64,000 nt of DNA from Pseudorhodoplanes sp. GTDB lineage: Bacteria > Pseudomonadota > Alphaproteobacteria > Rhizobiales > Xanthobacteraceae. The position numbers were made by a program, and so were the translations under genes. Under the pieces are notes generated by a model. It made no database searches and was not told the origin of the DNA. It worked only from the letters and a program-made list of their open reading frames with translations. Shown here piece after piece: positions 54,543-62,739 of the stretch. The stretch covers positions 1-64,000 of the forward strand of contig JALHOD010000008.1 in assembly GCA_022843165.1 (NCBI GenBank), read 5' to 3'. The stretch's first letter is position 1, and each line of letters begins with the position of its first letter.

Positions 54543-56681
54543 ATGGAACGTTCGTTCAAGGAGGAGGTGAAATCGCTTCGCCTCGGCGCCGGTGACACGT
54601 TTCACGGCGAGGGCATCCTCGCCGTCACCAAGGCGCTGCTGCAATCGGGCGTCAGCTATATCAGCGGCTATCCCGGCGCGCCGGTGTCGCATCTGGTCGA
54701 CGTGCTGACCGACGCCGAGGATATCCTCGAGGATCTCGGCATCCATTTCGAATTCGCTGCCAACGAGGCCGGCGCCGCCGCCATTCTGGGCGCGTCGATC
54801 CAGTATCCCATCCGCGGTGCGGTGACGTGGAAGTCGGTGGTCGGCACCAATGTCGCGTCGGATGCCCTGTCAAATCTTTCGTCGGCGGGGGTGACCGGCG
54901 GCGCTCTCATCATCGTCGGCGAGGATTACGGCGAGGGCGCGAGCATCATACAGGAGCGTACGCACGCCTTCGCGATGAAATCGCAGATCTGGCTGCTCGA
55001 CCCGCGGCCAAATCTGCCGACCATCGTCGACATGGTGGAGCATGGATTCGCCCTGTCGGAGGCCAGCAATACGCCGGTCATGCTGGAACTGCGGATCCGC
55101 GCCTGCCACGTGCAGGGAAGTTTCGACTGCAAGGATAACCGCGCCGGCACCTATTCAGGCCGCAACCTGATCGAGGCGCCGAAATTCGATTCCGCGCGCT
55201 TCTGTTTGCCGCCATGGACCTACTCACAGGAGAAACAGAAGATCGATGTGCGCTGGCCCGCAGCCGTCCAGTATGTGGCGGAGCACAAGCTGAACGAGGT
55301 GTTCGCCGGCGACCGAAACGATGTCGGAATCATCGTTCAGGGTGGGCTCTATAACGGGCTCATCCGTTCTCTGCAGCGCTACGGTCTCGCCGACAGTTTT
55401 GGCAACGGCCAGATCCCGTTATATGTGCTGAACGTCACCTATCCGCTGGTGCCGGCCGAAATCGTGGAGTTCTGCCGAGGCAAGACGTCCGTGCTGATTG
55501 TCGAGGAAGGGCAGCCGAACTTTCTCGAACAAGCCATCAAGGCCATCCTGCAGGAACGACAGCAGCACGCGACCGTGGTTCACGGCAAGGACGTGTTGCC
55601 GATGGCAGGGGAATATACCGGCGAGGTGGTGATCGGCGGTCTCGGAAAATTCTTTGCCGCGGCCTGGCCGGAAAAGGCCGGCGCGGCTTGGAGCAAACCG
55701 GCGGACGACATTCGTCTGATCAAGGAGAATGCCGCAAAACTCCTTCGCGAGCCCGTTCCGGTCCGCCCGCCGGGCTTCTGCGTCGGCTGTCCCGAGCGTC
55801 CGGTTTTCAGCGCCATCAAGATCGCCGAAAAAGAGATCGGCAAGACGCATGTCACCGGCGATGTCGGTTGTCATATCTTCTCGTCATTGGCGCCGTTCCA
55901 CATCGGCAATACCATGCTCGGTTACGGGCTCGGCCTTGCGAGCGGTGCGGGTATCGCCGCCAACTTCAAGAAACGCGTCATCAATATCATGGGCGACGGC
56001 GGCTTTTGGCACAACGGCCTGACCACGGGCGTGACGACGGCCGTCGCCAATGGCGATGACGGCATCCTGATCATCATGAAAAACGGCTATGCGGCGGCGA
56101 CCGGCGGACAGCGGATCGTGTCGACTCCCGGAAGCGAAAAGGCCAAGGCGCCGCCGCCCAGCATCGAGGCTGTGCTCAAGCATGTCGGGGTCAATTGGCT
56201 GAAAACAATCCAGTCCTACAGCGTCAGCACCATGGTGAAATCGATCGTCGAGGCCAGCAGATCGCCGGAGCGGGGCCTGAAAGTCATTATCGCCGATGGC
56301 GAGTGCCAGCTGGCGCGACAGCGCCGGATACGGCCCATCAACGCGAGGCAGCTGAGTGAAGGCAAACGCGTGGTGCGGACCCGCTTTGGGATCGACGCCG
56401 ATGTCTGCACCGGCGATCATTCCTGCATCCGTCTATCCGGATGCCCGTCGCTGACCATCGCGCCAAACCCGGATCCTCTACGGAAGGATCCGGTGGCGCA
56501 GGTCGACAACAATTGCGTCGGCTGCGGATTATGCGGCGAGGTCGCACACGCCGCAGTACTGTGTCCGTCATTCTATCGCACCGAGATCATACAGAATCCG
56601 ACGCTCTGGGATCGCCTGATTGACGGCTGTCGCCAGTTTCTGATCGGGCTGCTGCGGTCGCAGCGTCCAGTTCACGCCTAG
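54543..56681 (+). CDS. Indolepyruvate-ferredoxin-oxidoreductase-type alpha subunit (TPP and Fe-S)
   Basis: A 712-residue 2-oxoacid:ferredoxin oxidoreductase large subunit. The N-terminal half is the pyrimidine-binding domain (YISGYPGAPVSHLVDVL, GAVTWKSVVGTNVASDALSN). The TPP pyrophosphate motif is IMGDGGFWHNGLTTGV with NGYAAATGGQ; GFCVGCPERPVF and DVGCHIFSSLAPFHIG are also typical of IorA. The C-terminus carries a ferredoxin-like domain with CTGDHSCIRLSGCPSL and NCVGCGLCGEVAHAAVLCPS. The family decarboxylates aryl 2-oxoacids to acyl-CoA with reduction of ferredoxin. Here the substrate could be the arylglyoxylate made by DpgC-like or PadB-like enzymes, or an arylpyruvate feeding arylacetyl-CoA. 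Confidence 0.9.
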   Translation: MERSFKEEVKSLRLGAGDTFHGEGILAVTKALLQSGVSYISGYPGAPVSHLVDVLTDAEDILEDLGIHFEFAANEAGAAAILGASIQYPIRGAVTWKSVVGTNVASDALSNLSSAGVTGGALIIVGEDYGEGASIIQERTHAFAMKSQIWLLDPRPNLPTIVDMVEHGFALSEASNTPVMLELRIRACHVQGSFDCKDNRAGTYSGRNLIEAPKFDSARFCLPPWTYSQEKQKIDVRWPAAVQYVAEHKLNEVFAGDRNDVGIIVQGGLYNGLIRSLQRYGLADSFGNGQIPLYVLNVTYPLVPAEIVEFCRGKTSVLIVEEGQPNFLEQAIKAILQERQQHATVVHGKDVLPMAGEYTGEVVIGGLGKFFAAAWPEKAGAAWSKPADDIRLIKENAAKLLREPVPVRPPGFCVGCPERPVFSAIKIAEKEIGKTHVTGDVGCHIFSSLAPFHIGNTMLGYGLGLASGAGIAANFKKRVINIMGDGGFWHNGLTTGVTTAVANGDDGILIIMKNGYAAATGGQRIVSTPGSEKAKAPPPSIEAVLKHVGVNWLKTIQSYSVSTMVKSIVEASRSPERGLKVIIADGECQLARQRRIRPINARQLSEGKRVVRTRFGIDADVCTGDHSCIRLSGCPSLTIAPNPDPLRKDPVAQVDNNCVGCGLCGEVAHAAVLCPSFYRTEIIQNPTLWDRLIDGCRQFLIGLLRSQRPVHA

Positions 56682-56693
56682 TCATTTTTCGTG

Positions 56694-58238
56694 ATGAGTA
56701 CCGATGTGCGCAGTGTGAATATTCTTGTGGCCGCTCTGGGCGGCGAAGGTGGCGGTGTTCTAGCGGACTGGATCGTCACGTCGGCCATTTTTGCCGATTA
56801 TCCCGTGCAGAGCACCTCGATCCCGGGCGTGGCGCAACGCACCGGCGCGACGACCTATTATCTTGAATTGTTTCCGCGCCGTCGGGCAGACCTTAAGGGC
56901 GCGCAACCAGTACTCGCCCTGACGGCGACGCCGGGCGACATCGATCTGGTCGTCGCATCCGAACTGGTGGAAGCGGGGCGGGCGATCCAGAACGGATTTG
57001 TGACTCCTGATCGCACGACGCTGGTGGCGTCCACCAACCGCGTGTTTGCGATCGGCGAGCGAACGGCGATGGCCGATGGCCGATTTGACAGTGAGCTGAT
57101 CCTGACAACGGCACGACACCTGGCACGGCGCGCTATCCTTTTTGACATGTCGGAGTACGCCCGCAAGGCGGGCTGTCCGGTGAATGCGGTGATGTTCGGC
57201 GCTCTGATCGGAACGCAATGCCTGCCCATCGACCGAGCGCAGGCCGAACAGGCGATCCGCGAATCTGGAAAGTCGGTGGACAGCAACCTGCGCGGCTTTG
57301 CGTTGGGATTCGATCAGATCGGGAAGGACGCCGACCGGATGGAAGGGACAACGCGATCGACCAGGCCGGTCTCCATGTCTGACGCGGTGCTTAATCGTAT
57401 GCGAAGCGAATTTCCACCGACGCTTCACGAGACGCTTGCACATGGCATCAACCGTCTGATCGACTATCAGGACGCAGCTTACGCAGAACTCTATCTGAAT
57501 CGCCTGAAGCCAATCGTTGCGCTCGACCGGCAGACCAACACGGTGCTGTCTCAGGAGACCGCACGCTTTCTGGCGTTGTGGATGAGCTACGAAGATGTCA
57601 TCCGGGTGGCCGACCTCAAGACGCGCAAGGACCGTGTACCGCGCATCCGCAAAGAGGTCAGGGCCGGGGAGCACGAAGTTGTGCGGGTCACTGAATTCCT
57701 GAAGCCCGGTCTGGAAGAATTGTGCTCGCTCTTTCCCGCGCGGCTCGGCCAGCGGCTTTACGACTACGGGCGCAAGCACAATCTGGATCGGCAGCTGAAT
57801 GTCGGCATGTATATCCGGACCACGTCGGTATCAGGGTTTTTCCTGCTACGCCTTCTGTCCGGATTGCGCTGGTGGCGCCGCCGGACCTGGCGATTCCACG
57901 AAGAACAGGCACTTATCGGCCAATGGCTCAAGGCGATCGAGAGAGCGGCGGGCCGTGACCCCGCTCTGGCGCTTGAAGTCGCGCTGTGCGGGCAGATCGT
58001 CAAGGGTTACGGCGATACCCACGCGCGCGCCGTCAGGAGCTTCGGACTGATCCGCGACCGGTATTTTGCCGAAAACATTCTGACGACCGCCGAGCCGACG
58101 TTTCTTGCGGTCGCGATCCGCGACGCCCGCAAAGTCGCATTGGCCGATCCGGAAGGTGCCGCACTTACGAAGCAGATTGAGCGATTTTCCGGCGCTCGCG
58201 CGCCATCAAAATTTCTGACGGAAGACATAACGACATAA
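56694..58238 (+). CDS. Indolepyruvate-ferredoxin-oxidoreductase-type beta subunit with C-terminal extension
   Basis: A 514-residue protein. Residues 1 to about 190 are the gamma/beta-type domain of IorB (LVAALGGEGGGVLADWIVTS, TSIPGVAQRTGATTYYLEL, GALIGTQCLPIDRAQAEQAI). The remaining 320 residues are a mainly helical extension like the DUF6537 region found at the end of large one-chain indolepyruvate oxidoreductases; classical IorB is only about 200 residues. ATG at 56694 is preferred to the adjacent GTG at 56691. It follows the alpha subunit by 12 bases and completes the enzyme. Confidence 0.88.
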   Translation: MSTDVRSVNILVAALGGEGGGVLADWIVTSAIFADYPVQSTSIPGVAQRTGATTYYLELFPRRRADLKGAQPVLALTATPGDIDLVVASELVEAGRAIQNGFVTPDRTTLVASTNRVFAIGERTAMADGRFDSELILTTARHLARRAILFDMSEYARKAGCPVNAVMFGALIGTQCLPIDRAQAEQAIRESGKSVDSNLRGFALGFDQIGKDADRMEGTTRSTRPVSMSDAVLNRMRSEFPPTLHETLAHGINRLIDYQDAAYAELYLNRLKPIVALDRQTNTVLSQETARFLALWMSYEDVIRVADLKTRKDRVPRIRKEVRAGEHEVVRVTEFLKPGLEELCSLFPARLGQRLYDYGRKHNLDRQLNVGMYIRTTSVSGFFLLRLLSGLRWWRRRTWRFHEEQALIGQWLKAIERAAGRDPALALEVALCGQIVKGYGDTHARAVRSFGLIRDRYFAENILTTAEPTFLAVAIRDARKVALADPEGAALTKQIERFSGARAPSKFLTEDITT

Positions 58239-58262
58239 ACAAACTTAACGAGGGAGGATGAC

Positions 58263-59354
58263 ATGAAACGGCGTGAATTTTTGACTGCTACCGGTACGGG
58301 CTTGGCCGCCACGACAACCGTCGCGATGCCGGCCATCGCGCAATCGTCGCCTGACATTCGCTGGCGACTGACATCCAGCTTTCCGAAATCGCTCGATGTG
58401 ACCTATGGCGGGGCCGAAGTCTTTTCGAAGATGGTCGCCGATTTGACCGACAACAAATTCCGGATCCAGGTCTTTGCCGGCGGCGAGATCGTACCCGGTC
58501 TGCAAGCTCTCGACGCCGTCTCCAATGGCACGGTCGAAATGTGCCACACCGTGTCTTATTACTATGTTGGCAAGGATCCGACCTTTGCCATTGCATCGGC
58601 GGTGCCATTCGGCCTGAACGCGCGACAGCAGCATGCCTGGCTGTATCAGGGCGGGGGCAACGAAGCCTTCAACGATTTCTACAAGAAATACAATGTGCAT
58701 GGTTTGCCGCTCGGCAACACCGGCGCTCAGATGGGCGGCTGGTTCCGCAAGGAGATCAAATCCGTCTCCGACTTGTCGGGCCTGAAGTTCCGCATCGCGG
58801 GCATTACCGGGCAGGTGCTGCAGAAGCTTGGTGTGGTGCCGCAGCAGCTTGCCGGCGCGGATATCTACCCGTCGCTGGAGAAGGGCACGCTCGACGCCGC
58901 GGAATGGATCGGACCATATGACGATGAGAAGCTCGGCTTCTACAAGGTTGCGCCATTCTATTATTATCCAGGATGGTGGGAGGGTGGCCCGAGCCTGCAC
59001 GGCTTCATCAGTCTGGCAAAGTGGAACGAGCTTCCCAAGCCGTATCAGGCCGCCATCACCAGCGCCGCAAATTATGCGACGACCTGGATGCAGGCACGCT
59101 ACGACGCGCAGAATCCGGCGGCGCTGAAAAGGCTGGTTGCGGCGGGCGCGCAACTCCGTCCGTTTCCGAACGACGTGATGGATGCCTGCTTCAAGGCCTC
59201 GAATGAAATCTACGCCGACATCTCCGCCAAGAATCCCGAATTCAAGAAGATGATCGAGGCAATGATTGCATTCCGCAACGACCAGTATCTGTGGTGGCAG
59301 GTCGCCGAATACGGCTTCGACACCTACATGATCCGGGCGCGATCGCGCAACTGA
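58263..59354 (+). CDS. TRAP transporter DctP-type substrate-binding protein, twin-arginine signal
   Basis: A 363-residue periplasmic binding protein of the DctP family. The N-terminus KRREFLTATGTGLAATTTVA is a twin-arginine-like signal. TakP-like segments follow: WRLTSSFPKSLDVTYGGAEV, GLNARQQHAWLYQGGG, WFRKEIKSVSDLSGLKFRI (with the conserved carboxylate-binding Arg) and GTLDAAEWIGPYDDEKLGFY. GGGAGGATGAC precedes the ATG. No DctQ or DctM membrane genes are present in the window. It probably belongs to the 54.5-kb transcript and may bind a 2-oxoacid such as an arylglyoxylate, since TakP-type proteins bind 2-oxoacids. Confidence 0.92.
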   Translation: MKRREFLTATGTGLAATTTVAMPAIAQSSPDIRWRLTSSFPKSLDVTYGGAEVFSKMVADLTDNKFRIQVFAGGEIVPGLQALDAVSNGTVEMCHTVSYYYVGKDPTFAIASAVPFGLNARQQHAWLYQGGGNEAFNDFYKKYNVHGLPLGNTGAQMGGWFRKEIKSVSDLSGLKFRIAGITGQVLQKLGVVPQQLAGADIYPSLEKGTLDAAEWIGPYDDEKLGFYKVAPFYYYPGWWEGGPSLHGFISLAKWNELPKPYQAAITSAANYATTWMQARYDAQNPAALKRLVAAGAQLRPFPNDVMDACFKASNEIYADISAKNPEFKKMIEAMIAFRNDQYLWWQVAEYGFDTYMIRARSRN

Positions 59355-59501
59355 TCGTCGTGGTGCGGAGCCCTTGCAACGGGCCTGTTGCGCCAGAAAT
59401 GGTCCCTCCGCGCGGCATGATCGCCGGGCGGGGGCCCTCAAAAACAGCTGCGGCTTTTTCACAAGCAGCAAAACGAGCCCGTTTTTCCGGCCTTCTTGCG
59501 C

Positions 59502-59529
59502 TTGACAAACTAGAACAGCGTTATACCAT
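59502..59529. promoter_or_regulatory. Regulon motif site 5 overlapping a candidate promoter
   Basis: On the minus strand 59528-59511 reads TGGTATAACGCTGTTCTA. On the plus strand TTGACA (59502-59507) and TACCAT (59524-59529) are spaced 16 bases and could be -35 and -10, so a repressor bound to the motif would cover the core promoter. The next gene starts at 59652. Site 5 is inverted relative to the other four. Confidence 0.68.
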
Positions 59530-59651
59530 AAATTTCAGGACGGTCGTTTCAACTCGCTTCAGGGATCGGGGCGGCCGGGATCACAAACGAGCGGTGAGAC
59601 TCGGGCGCGCGCTGCGACGTTTCGCGGGGCGCCAGTCAGCAAGGGTGGGCG

Positions 59652-60089
59652 ATGCCAAAGGTTTTTGTGAGCACGGTGATCAATGCGCCGATCGAGCGCG
59701 TCTGGCGCGTCGCCAGCGATTTCAACGGATTGCCGGCCTGGATGCCGGGCATGAAGGACAGCGTCATCGAGGCGGGCAAGACCGAGAAGCAAATCGGTGC
59801 CGTTCGCAAGCTCGGGATGGTCGGCACCAAGGACATCCTGCGCGAGCGCCTCGAAGAACTGTCTCCCGAGGAATATCTGATCAGCTATTCGGTGCTCGAA
59901 GGTCCGCTGCCGGTGAAGAATATCCGCACCAGCATGCGCCTGCGTCCGATCACCGACACCTACGGAACGCTCGGCGAATGGTCGACGGAATTCGATACCG
60001 AGAAGGGCAAGGAAGAGGAGGGGCAGCAATTCATGGCTCGCGTCTTCAATGCCGGCTTCCGTGCACTGAAAAAGCATCTGGGCGTCTGA
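59652..60089 (+). CDS. SRPBCC (START-like) family protein
   Basis: A 145-residue polyketide-cyclase/Bet-v1-like protein. The N-terminal VFVSTVINAPIERVWRVASD and FNGLPAWMPGMKDSVIEAG are the standard SRPBCC opening, followed by RKLGMVGTKDILRERLEELS. The fold makes a deep hydrophobic cavity; members act as cyclases, aromatases, hydrolases or ligand binders. It is the first gene behind motif site 5 and precedes DUF35, thiolase and CoA-transferase genes, so it may bind or convert a CoA or aromatic intermediate of the lower pathway. No specific activity can be assigned. Confidence 0.88.
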   Translation: MPKVFVSTVINAPIERVWRVASDFNGLPAWMPGMKDSVIEAGKTEKQIGAVRKLGMVGTKDILRERLEELSPEEYLISYSVLEGPLPVKNIRTSMRLRPITDTYGTLGEWSTEFDTEKGKEEEGQQFMARVFNAGFRALKKHLGV

Positions 60090-60105
60090 TCTTCATCTCC
60101 GGCGT

Positions 60106-60558
60106 GTGAGTCATCGCGTGAACATTCTGCATCCATCGAGCATCTTCGTCCCCACGGACGCAAAGCAGACGCCCTGTCTGCTGGGTGCGCGATGCGATGA
60201 ATGCGCGACGGTGGTCTTTCCGAAAATGCCGGTTTGCCCTGCCTGTCAGACCAACGGGTCGATGCGCGAGGTTCAGATCGGCCGTACCGGCAAACTGTTC
60301 AGCCACACCATTGCGCGATTCGCGCCCAAGGGTTTTGTCGCGCCGTTCTTCCAGGTCTTCGTCGATCTGCCGGAAGGCCCACGTATTTTTGCGCTGGTCG
60401 GCGCCGAATGTCCGGTCGAAGCCGGCGTTCTCGAGGACGGCATGGACATGCGGCTGGTACTGGAGCCCCTAGCCGACACGCCCGAGAACAGCGATCTGCT
60501 GACATATAAATATGTACCGGCCGGCCGACCAGAACAGCGGACGTCGGGTCATGCGTGA
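60106..60558 (+). CDS. Zn-ribbon/OB-fold (DUF35) partner of the thiolase
   Basis: A 150-residue DUF35 protein. The rubredoxin-like zinc ribbon is GARCDECATVVFPKMPVCPA and C, and the OB domain includes SHTIARFAPKGFVAPFFQVF and FVDLPEGPRIFALVGAE. GTG start at 60106. DUF35 proteins form complexes with thiolases, as in benzylsuccinate beta-oxidation (BbsA with BbsB) and steroid side-chain cleavage. The gene overlaps the thiolase gene by eight bases, supporting such a complex. Confidence 0.88.
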   Translation: MSHRVNILHPSSIFVPTDAKQTPCLLGARCDECATVVFPKMPVCPACQTNGSMREVQIGRTGKLFSHTIARFAPKGFVAPFFQVFVDLPEGPRIFALVGAECPVEAGVLEDGMDMRLVLEPLADTPENSDLLTYKYVPAGRPEQRTSGHA

Positions 60559-61732
60559 GGTCGCAATCATCGGCGTCGGCGCGCATGCGACCGGACAATT
60601 TACCGAAAAGGCGCTCAAGGACTTAGCCTATACGGCGATCTGGAATACGCTCGACGACGCCGGTGCCGAGCCTTCGGACATCAACGTGGCCTATGTCGGC
60701 AATTCGCTTGGCGGATTGTTGACCGGGCAGGAGGGTGTGCGTGGGCAGGTTGTGCTGCAGCATTCCGGCATCACCGGAATTCCAGTCATAAATGTCGAGA
60801 ATGCCTGCGCCAGCGCGGCCACGGCCTTGCGCGGTGCCTGGCTGGAGGTGGCCTCCGGGGCCGCCGATGTCGCGCTCGCGGTCGGCGTCGAGAAGATGTT
60901 CGTCGGCGATAGCGCCCGTACCATCAGTGCGCTCAGCGCCGTGTCCGAAGTCGACCTGTCCGAGATGGGGATGCAGTTCACCACCAGTTACGCCATCCAC
61001 CCGAAGATCAATCTCAAGGGCAAGATGGCGGAATACGGCTGGACCTCGGCCGATTTCGCAAAGCCTGCGGTCAAGAATTCGTTCAACGGATCGCTCAATC
61101 CGCTGGCGCAGCATCGCCGGCCACTCTCGATCGAGCAGGTGGTGCAGTCGCGGATCGTGGTCGATCCCTTGACGCTCTTCATGTGCGCCTCGATCTCCGA
61201 TGGCGCGGCGGCGGCGATCGTGTGCCCGGTCGAGATGGCGCCGCGCTTCACCAGCAAGCTGCCGGTCAGGATCGCCAGCTGCGTGCTGCGGTCCGGCATG
61301 TACCGCCTGCCTGACGACGGCTTTACCGACTCTGCCACCGTCAGCGCGCAGGCCGCCTACGAGGAAGCCGGCATCGGTCCGGACGATCTCAATGCCATCG
61401 AGTTGCACGACGCGATGGCGCCGGCAGAACTGATGCTCTACGAGCGGCTCGGTCTATGCGCCCCGGGCGAGGGACCTCGGCTGATCGACGAGGGCATCAC
61501 GACCTTGAGCGGGCGCATTCCGGTCAACCCGAGCGGCGGGCTGTGTTCGCGCGGCCATCCGGTCGGGGCCACCGGCCTGCTGCAGATCGCGGAACTGGTC
61601 TGGCAGATGCGCGGCGAAGCCGGCGCCCGGCAGATCGAGAAACGTCCGAAAGTCACCATGGCGCAGAACCAAGGCGGATTGCTGCTCGGGCAGGATTCGG
61701 CGGTCTACGGCGTCACCATTCTGAAAACGTGA
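60551..61732 (+). CDS. Thiolase-family acyltransferase (SCP-x/lipid-transfer type)
   Basis: A 393-residue thiolase. The nucleophilic Cys86 is in VENACASAATALRGAWLEV, His is in LHDAMAPAELMLYERLG and the second active-site region is NPSGGLCSRGHPVGATG. The GHPVGATG form and lack of a second CxxxG cysteine place it with the SCP-x-like thiolases that work with DUF35 partners. It would cleave a 3-oxoacyl-CoA thiolytically, presumably a late intermediate of the aromatic route. The start MREVAIIGVG lies inside the end of the DUF35 gene. Confidence 0.9.
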   Translation: MREVAIIGVGAHATGQFTEKALKDLAYTAIWNTLDDAGAEPSDINVAYVGNSLGGLLTGQEGVRGQVVLQHSGITGIPVINVENACASAATALRGAWLEVASGAADVALAVGVEKMFVGDSARTISALSAVSEVDLSEMGMQFTTSYAIHPKINLKGKMAEYGWTSADFAKPAVKNSFNGSLNPLAQHRRPLSIEQVVQSRIVVDPLTLFMCASISDGAAAAIVCPVEMAPRFTSKLPVRIASCVLRSGMYRLPDDGFTDSATVSAQAAYEEAGIGPDDLNAIELHDAMAPAELMLYERLGLCAPGEGPRLIDEGITTLSGRIPVNPSGGLCSRGHPVGATGLLQIAELVWQMRGEAGARQIEKRPKVTMAQNQGGLLLGQDSAVYGVTILKT

Positions 61733-61785
61733 ATTCCAGAAAGCTGGATTGGCAAAAACTGAAGTTCAAAAGCGAGGGTTGAGAC

Positions 61786-62691
61786 GTGAGCAAAAAGAGA
61801 AAAGAGGTCGTCAAGTCGATCGAGGAAGCCGCCAGTCTGATCAAGGACGGCCAGACCGTCGCGGTCGGCGGTTTCGGCGCCGACAATCACCCTATGGCGC
61901 TGGTGCGCGAGATCATCCGCCAAGGCCGGAAGGATCTCACCATTGTTGCGTCTGCGACCGCGGGCCTTGAAATCGATCTGCTGATCGGTGCCGGCTGCGT
62001 CAAGAAGCTCATCGCGCCCTATGTCGGACAGGAAATGTACTGCCCGATCGGTCACAATTTTCGCAAATACGCCGAGTCCGGCGAGATCGAGGTGAAGGAG
62101 ACCAGCGAATATCTGCTTTACGCCGGCTTCTTTGCGGCAGCTTCCGGCCAGGAATTCTTTGCGTGGCGCGGCGGTGTCGGCACCAGTATTCCGGACCTGA
62201 ACAAGGAATATGTCGAATTCGTCGACCCGATCGGCAAGACCAAGAAGATCATCGCCGTGCCGCCGCTGCGTCCGGACTGGGCGATCATCCATGTCGGCTG
62301 GTCGGACGTCTATGGCAACGGCCAGCATCTCGGTGCGCGCTTCGGCGACCGCTGGATGGCGCGATCGGCCAACCGCATCATGACCCAGTGCGAGCGCATC
62401 GTGCCGAATTCGGTGATCCGCAAGAACCCGTTCATGACCACGATCGCGTATGCCGACGTCGTAGTTGAGGCGCCCTATGGCGGCCATCCCTACGCCGCGC
62501 ACGGCTTCTACAAAGAAGATGTCGAGTTCATCCAGGATTACGTCAAGTGCAGCGAGGCCAATCGCAAGGGCGATAGCAAGACTTGGAACGAGTATCTCAA
62601 GCGTCACGTCCAGGAGCATTACAGCTATCTCGACACCGTCGGCATCAAGAAGCTGGTGGGGCTGTACACGCACCCGATCGTGAGCTGGTAA
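61786..62691 (+). CDS. CoA-transferase family I, subunit A (GctA/IpdA-like)
   Basis: A 301-residue alpha-chain protein of the family I CoA-transferase fold. Landmarks are EEAASLIKDGQTVAVGGFGA, HPMALVREIIRQGRKDLTIV, FFAWRGGVGTSIPDLN and YADVVVEAPYGGHPYAAHGF. It resembles glutaconate CoA-transferase A and also IpdA, a homologue that hydrolyses a cyclic 2-oxo-CoA ring instead of moving CoA. GTG start at 61786 behind GAGGG. Together with the beta chain 48 bases downstream it either activates an acid or opens a ring; a role in the thiolase-linked lower pathway is likely. Confidence 0.88.
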   Translation: MSKKRKEVVKSIEEAASLIKDGQTVAVGGFGADNHPMALVREIIRQGRKDLTIVASATAGLEIDLLIGAGCVKKLIAPYVGQEMYCPIGHNFRKYAESGEIEVKETSEYLLYAGFFAAASGQEFFAWRGGVGTSIPDLNKEYVEFVDPIGKTKKIIAVPPLRPDWAIIHVGWSDVYGNGQHLGARFGDRWMARSANRIMTQCERIVPNSVIRKNPFMTTIAYADVVVEAPYGGHPYAAHGFYKEDVEFIQDYVKCSEANRKGDSKTWNEYLKRHVQEHYSYLDTVGIKKLVGLYTHPIVSW

Positions 62692-62739
62692 TCGAACCGA
62701 CCATCATCCGTTGATGACAGAATTTGAAGGACGTCAAAA

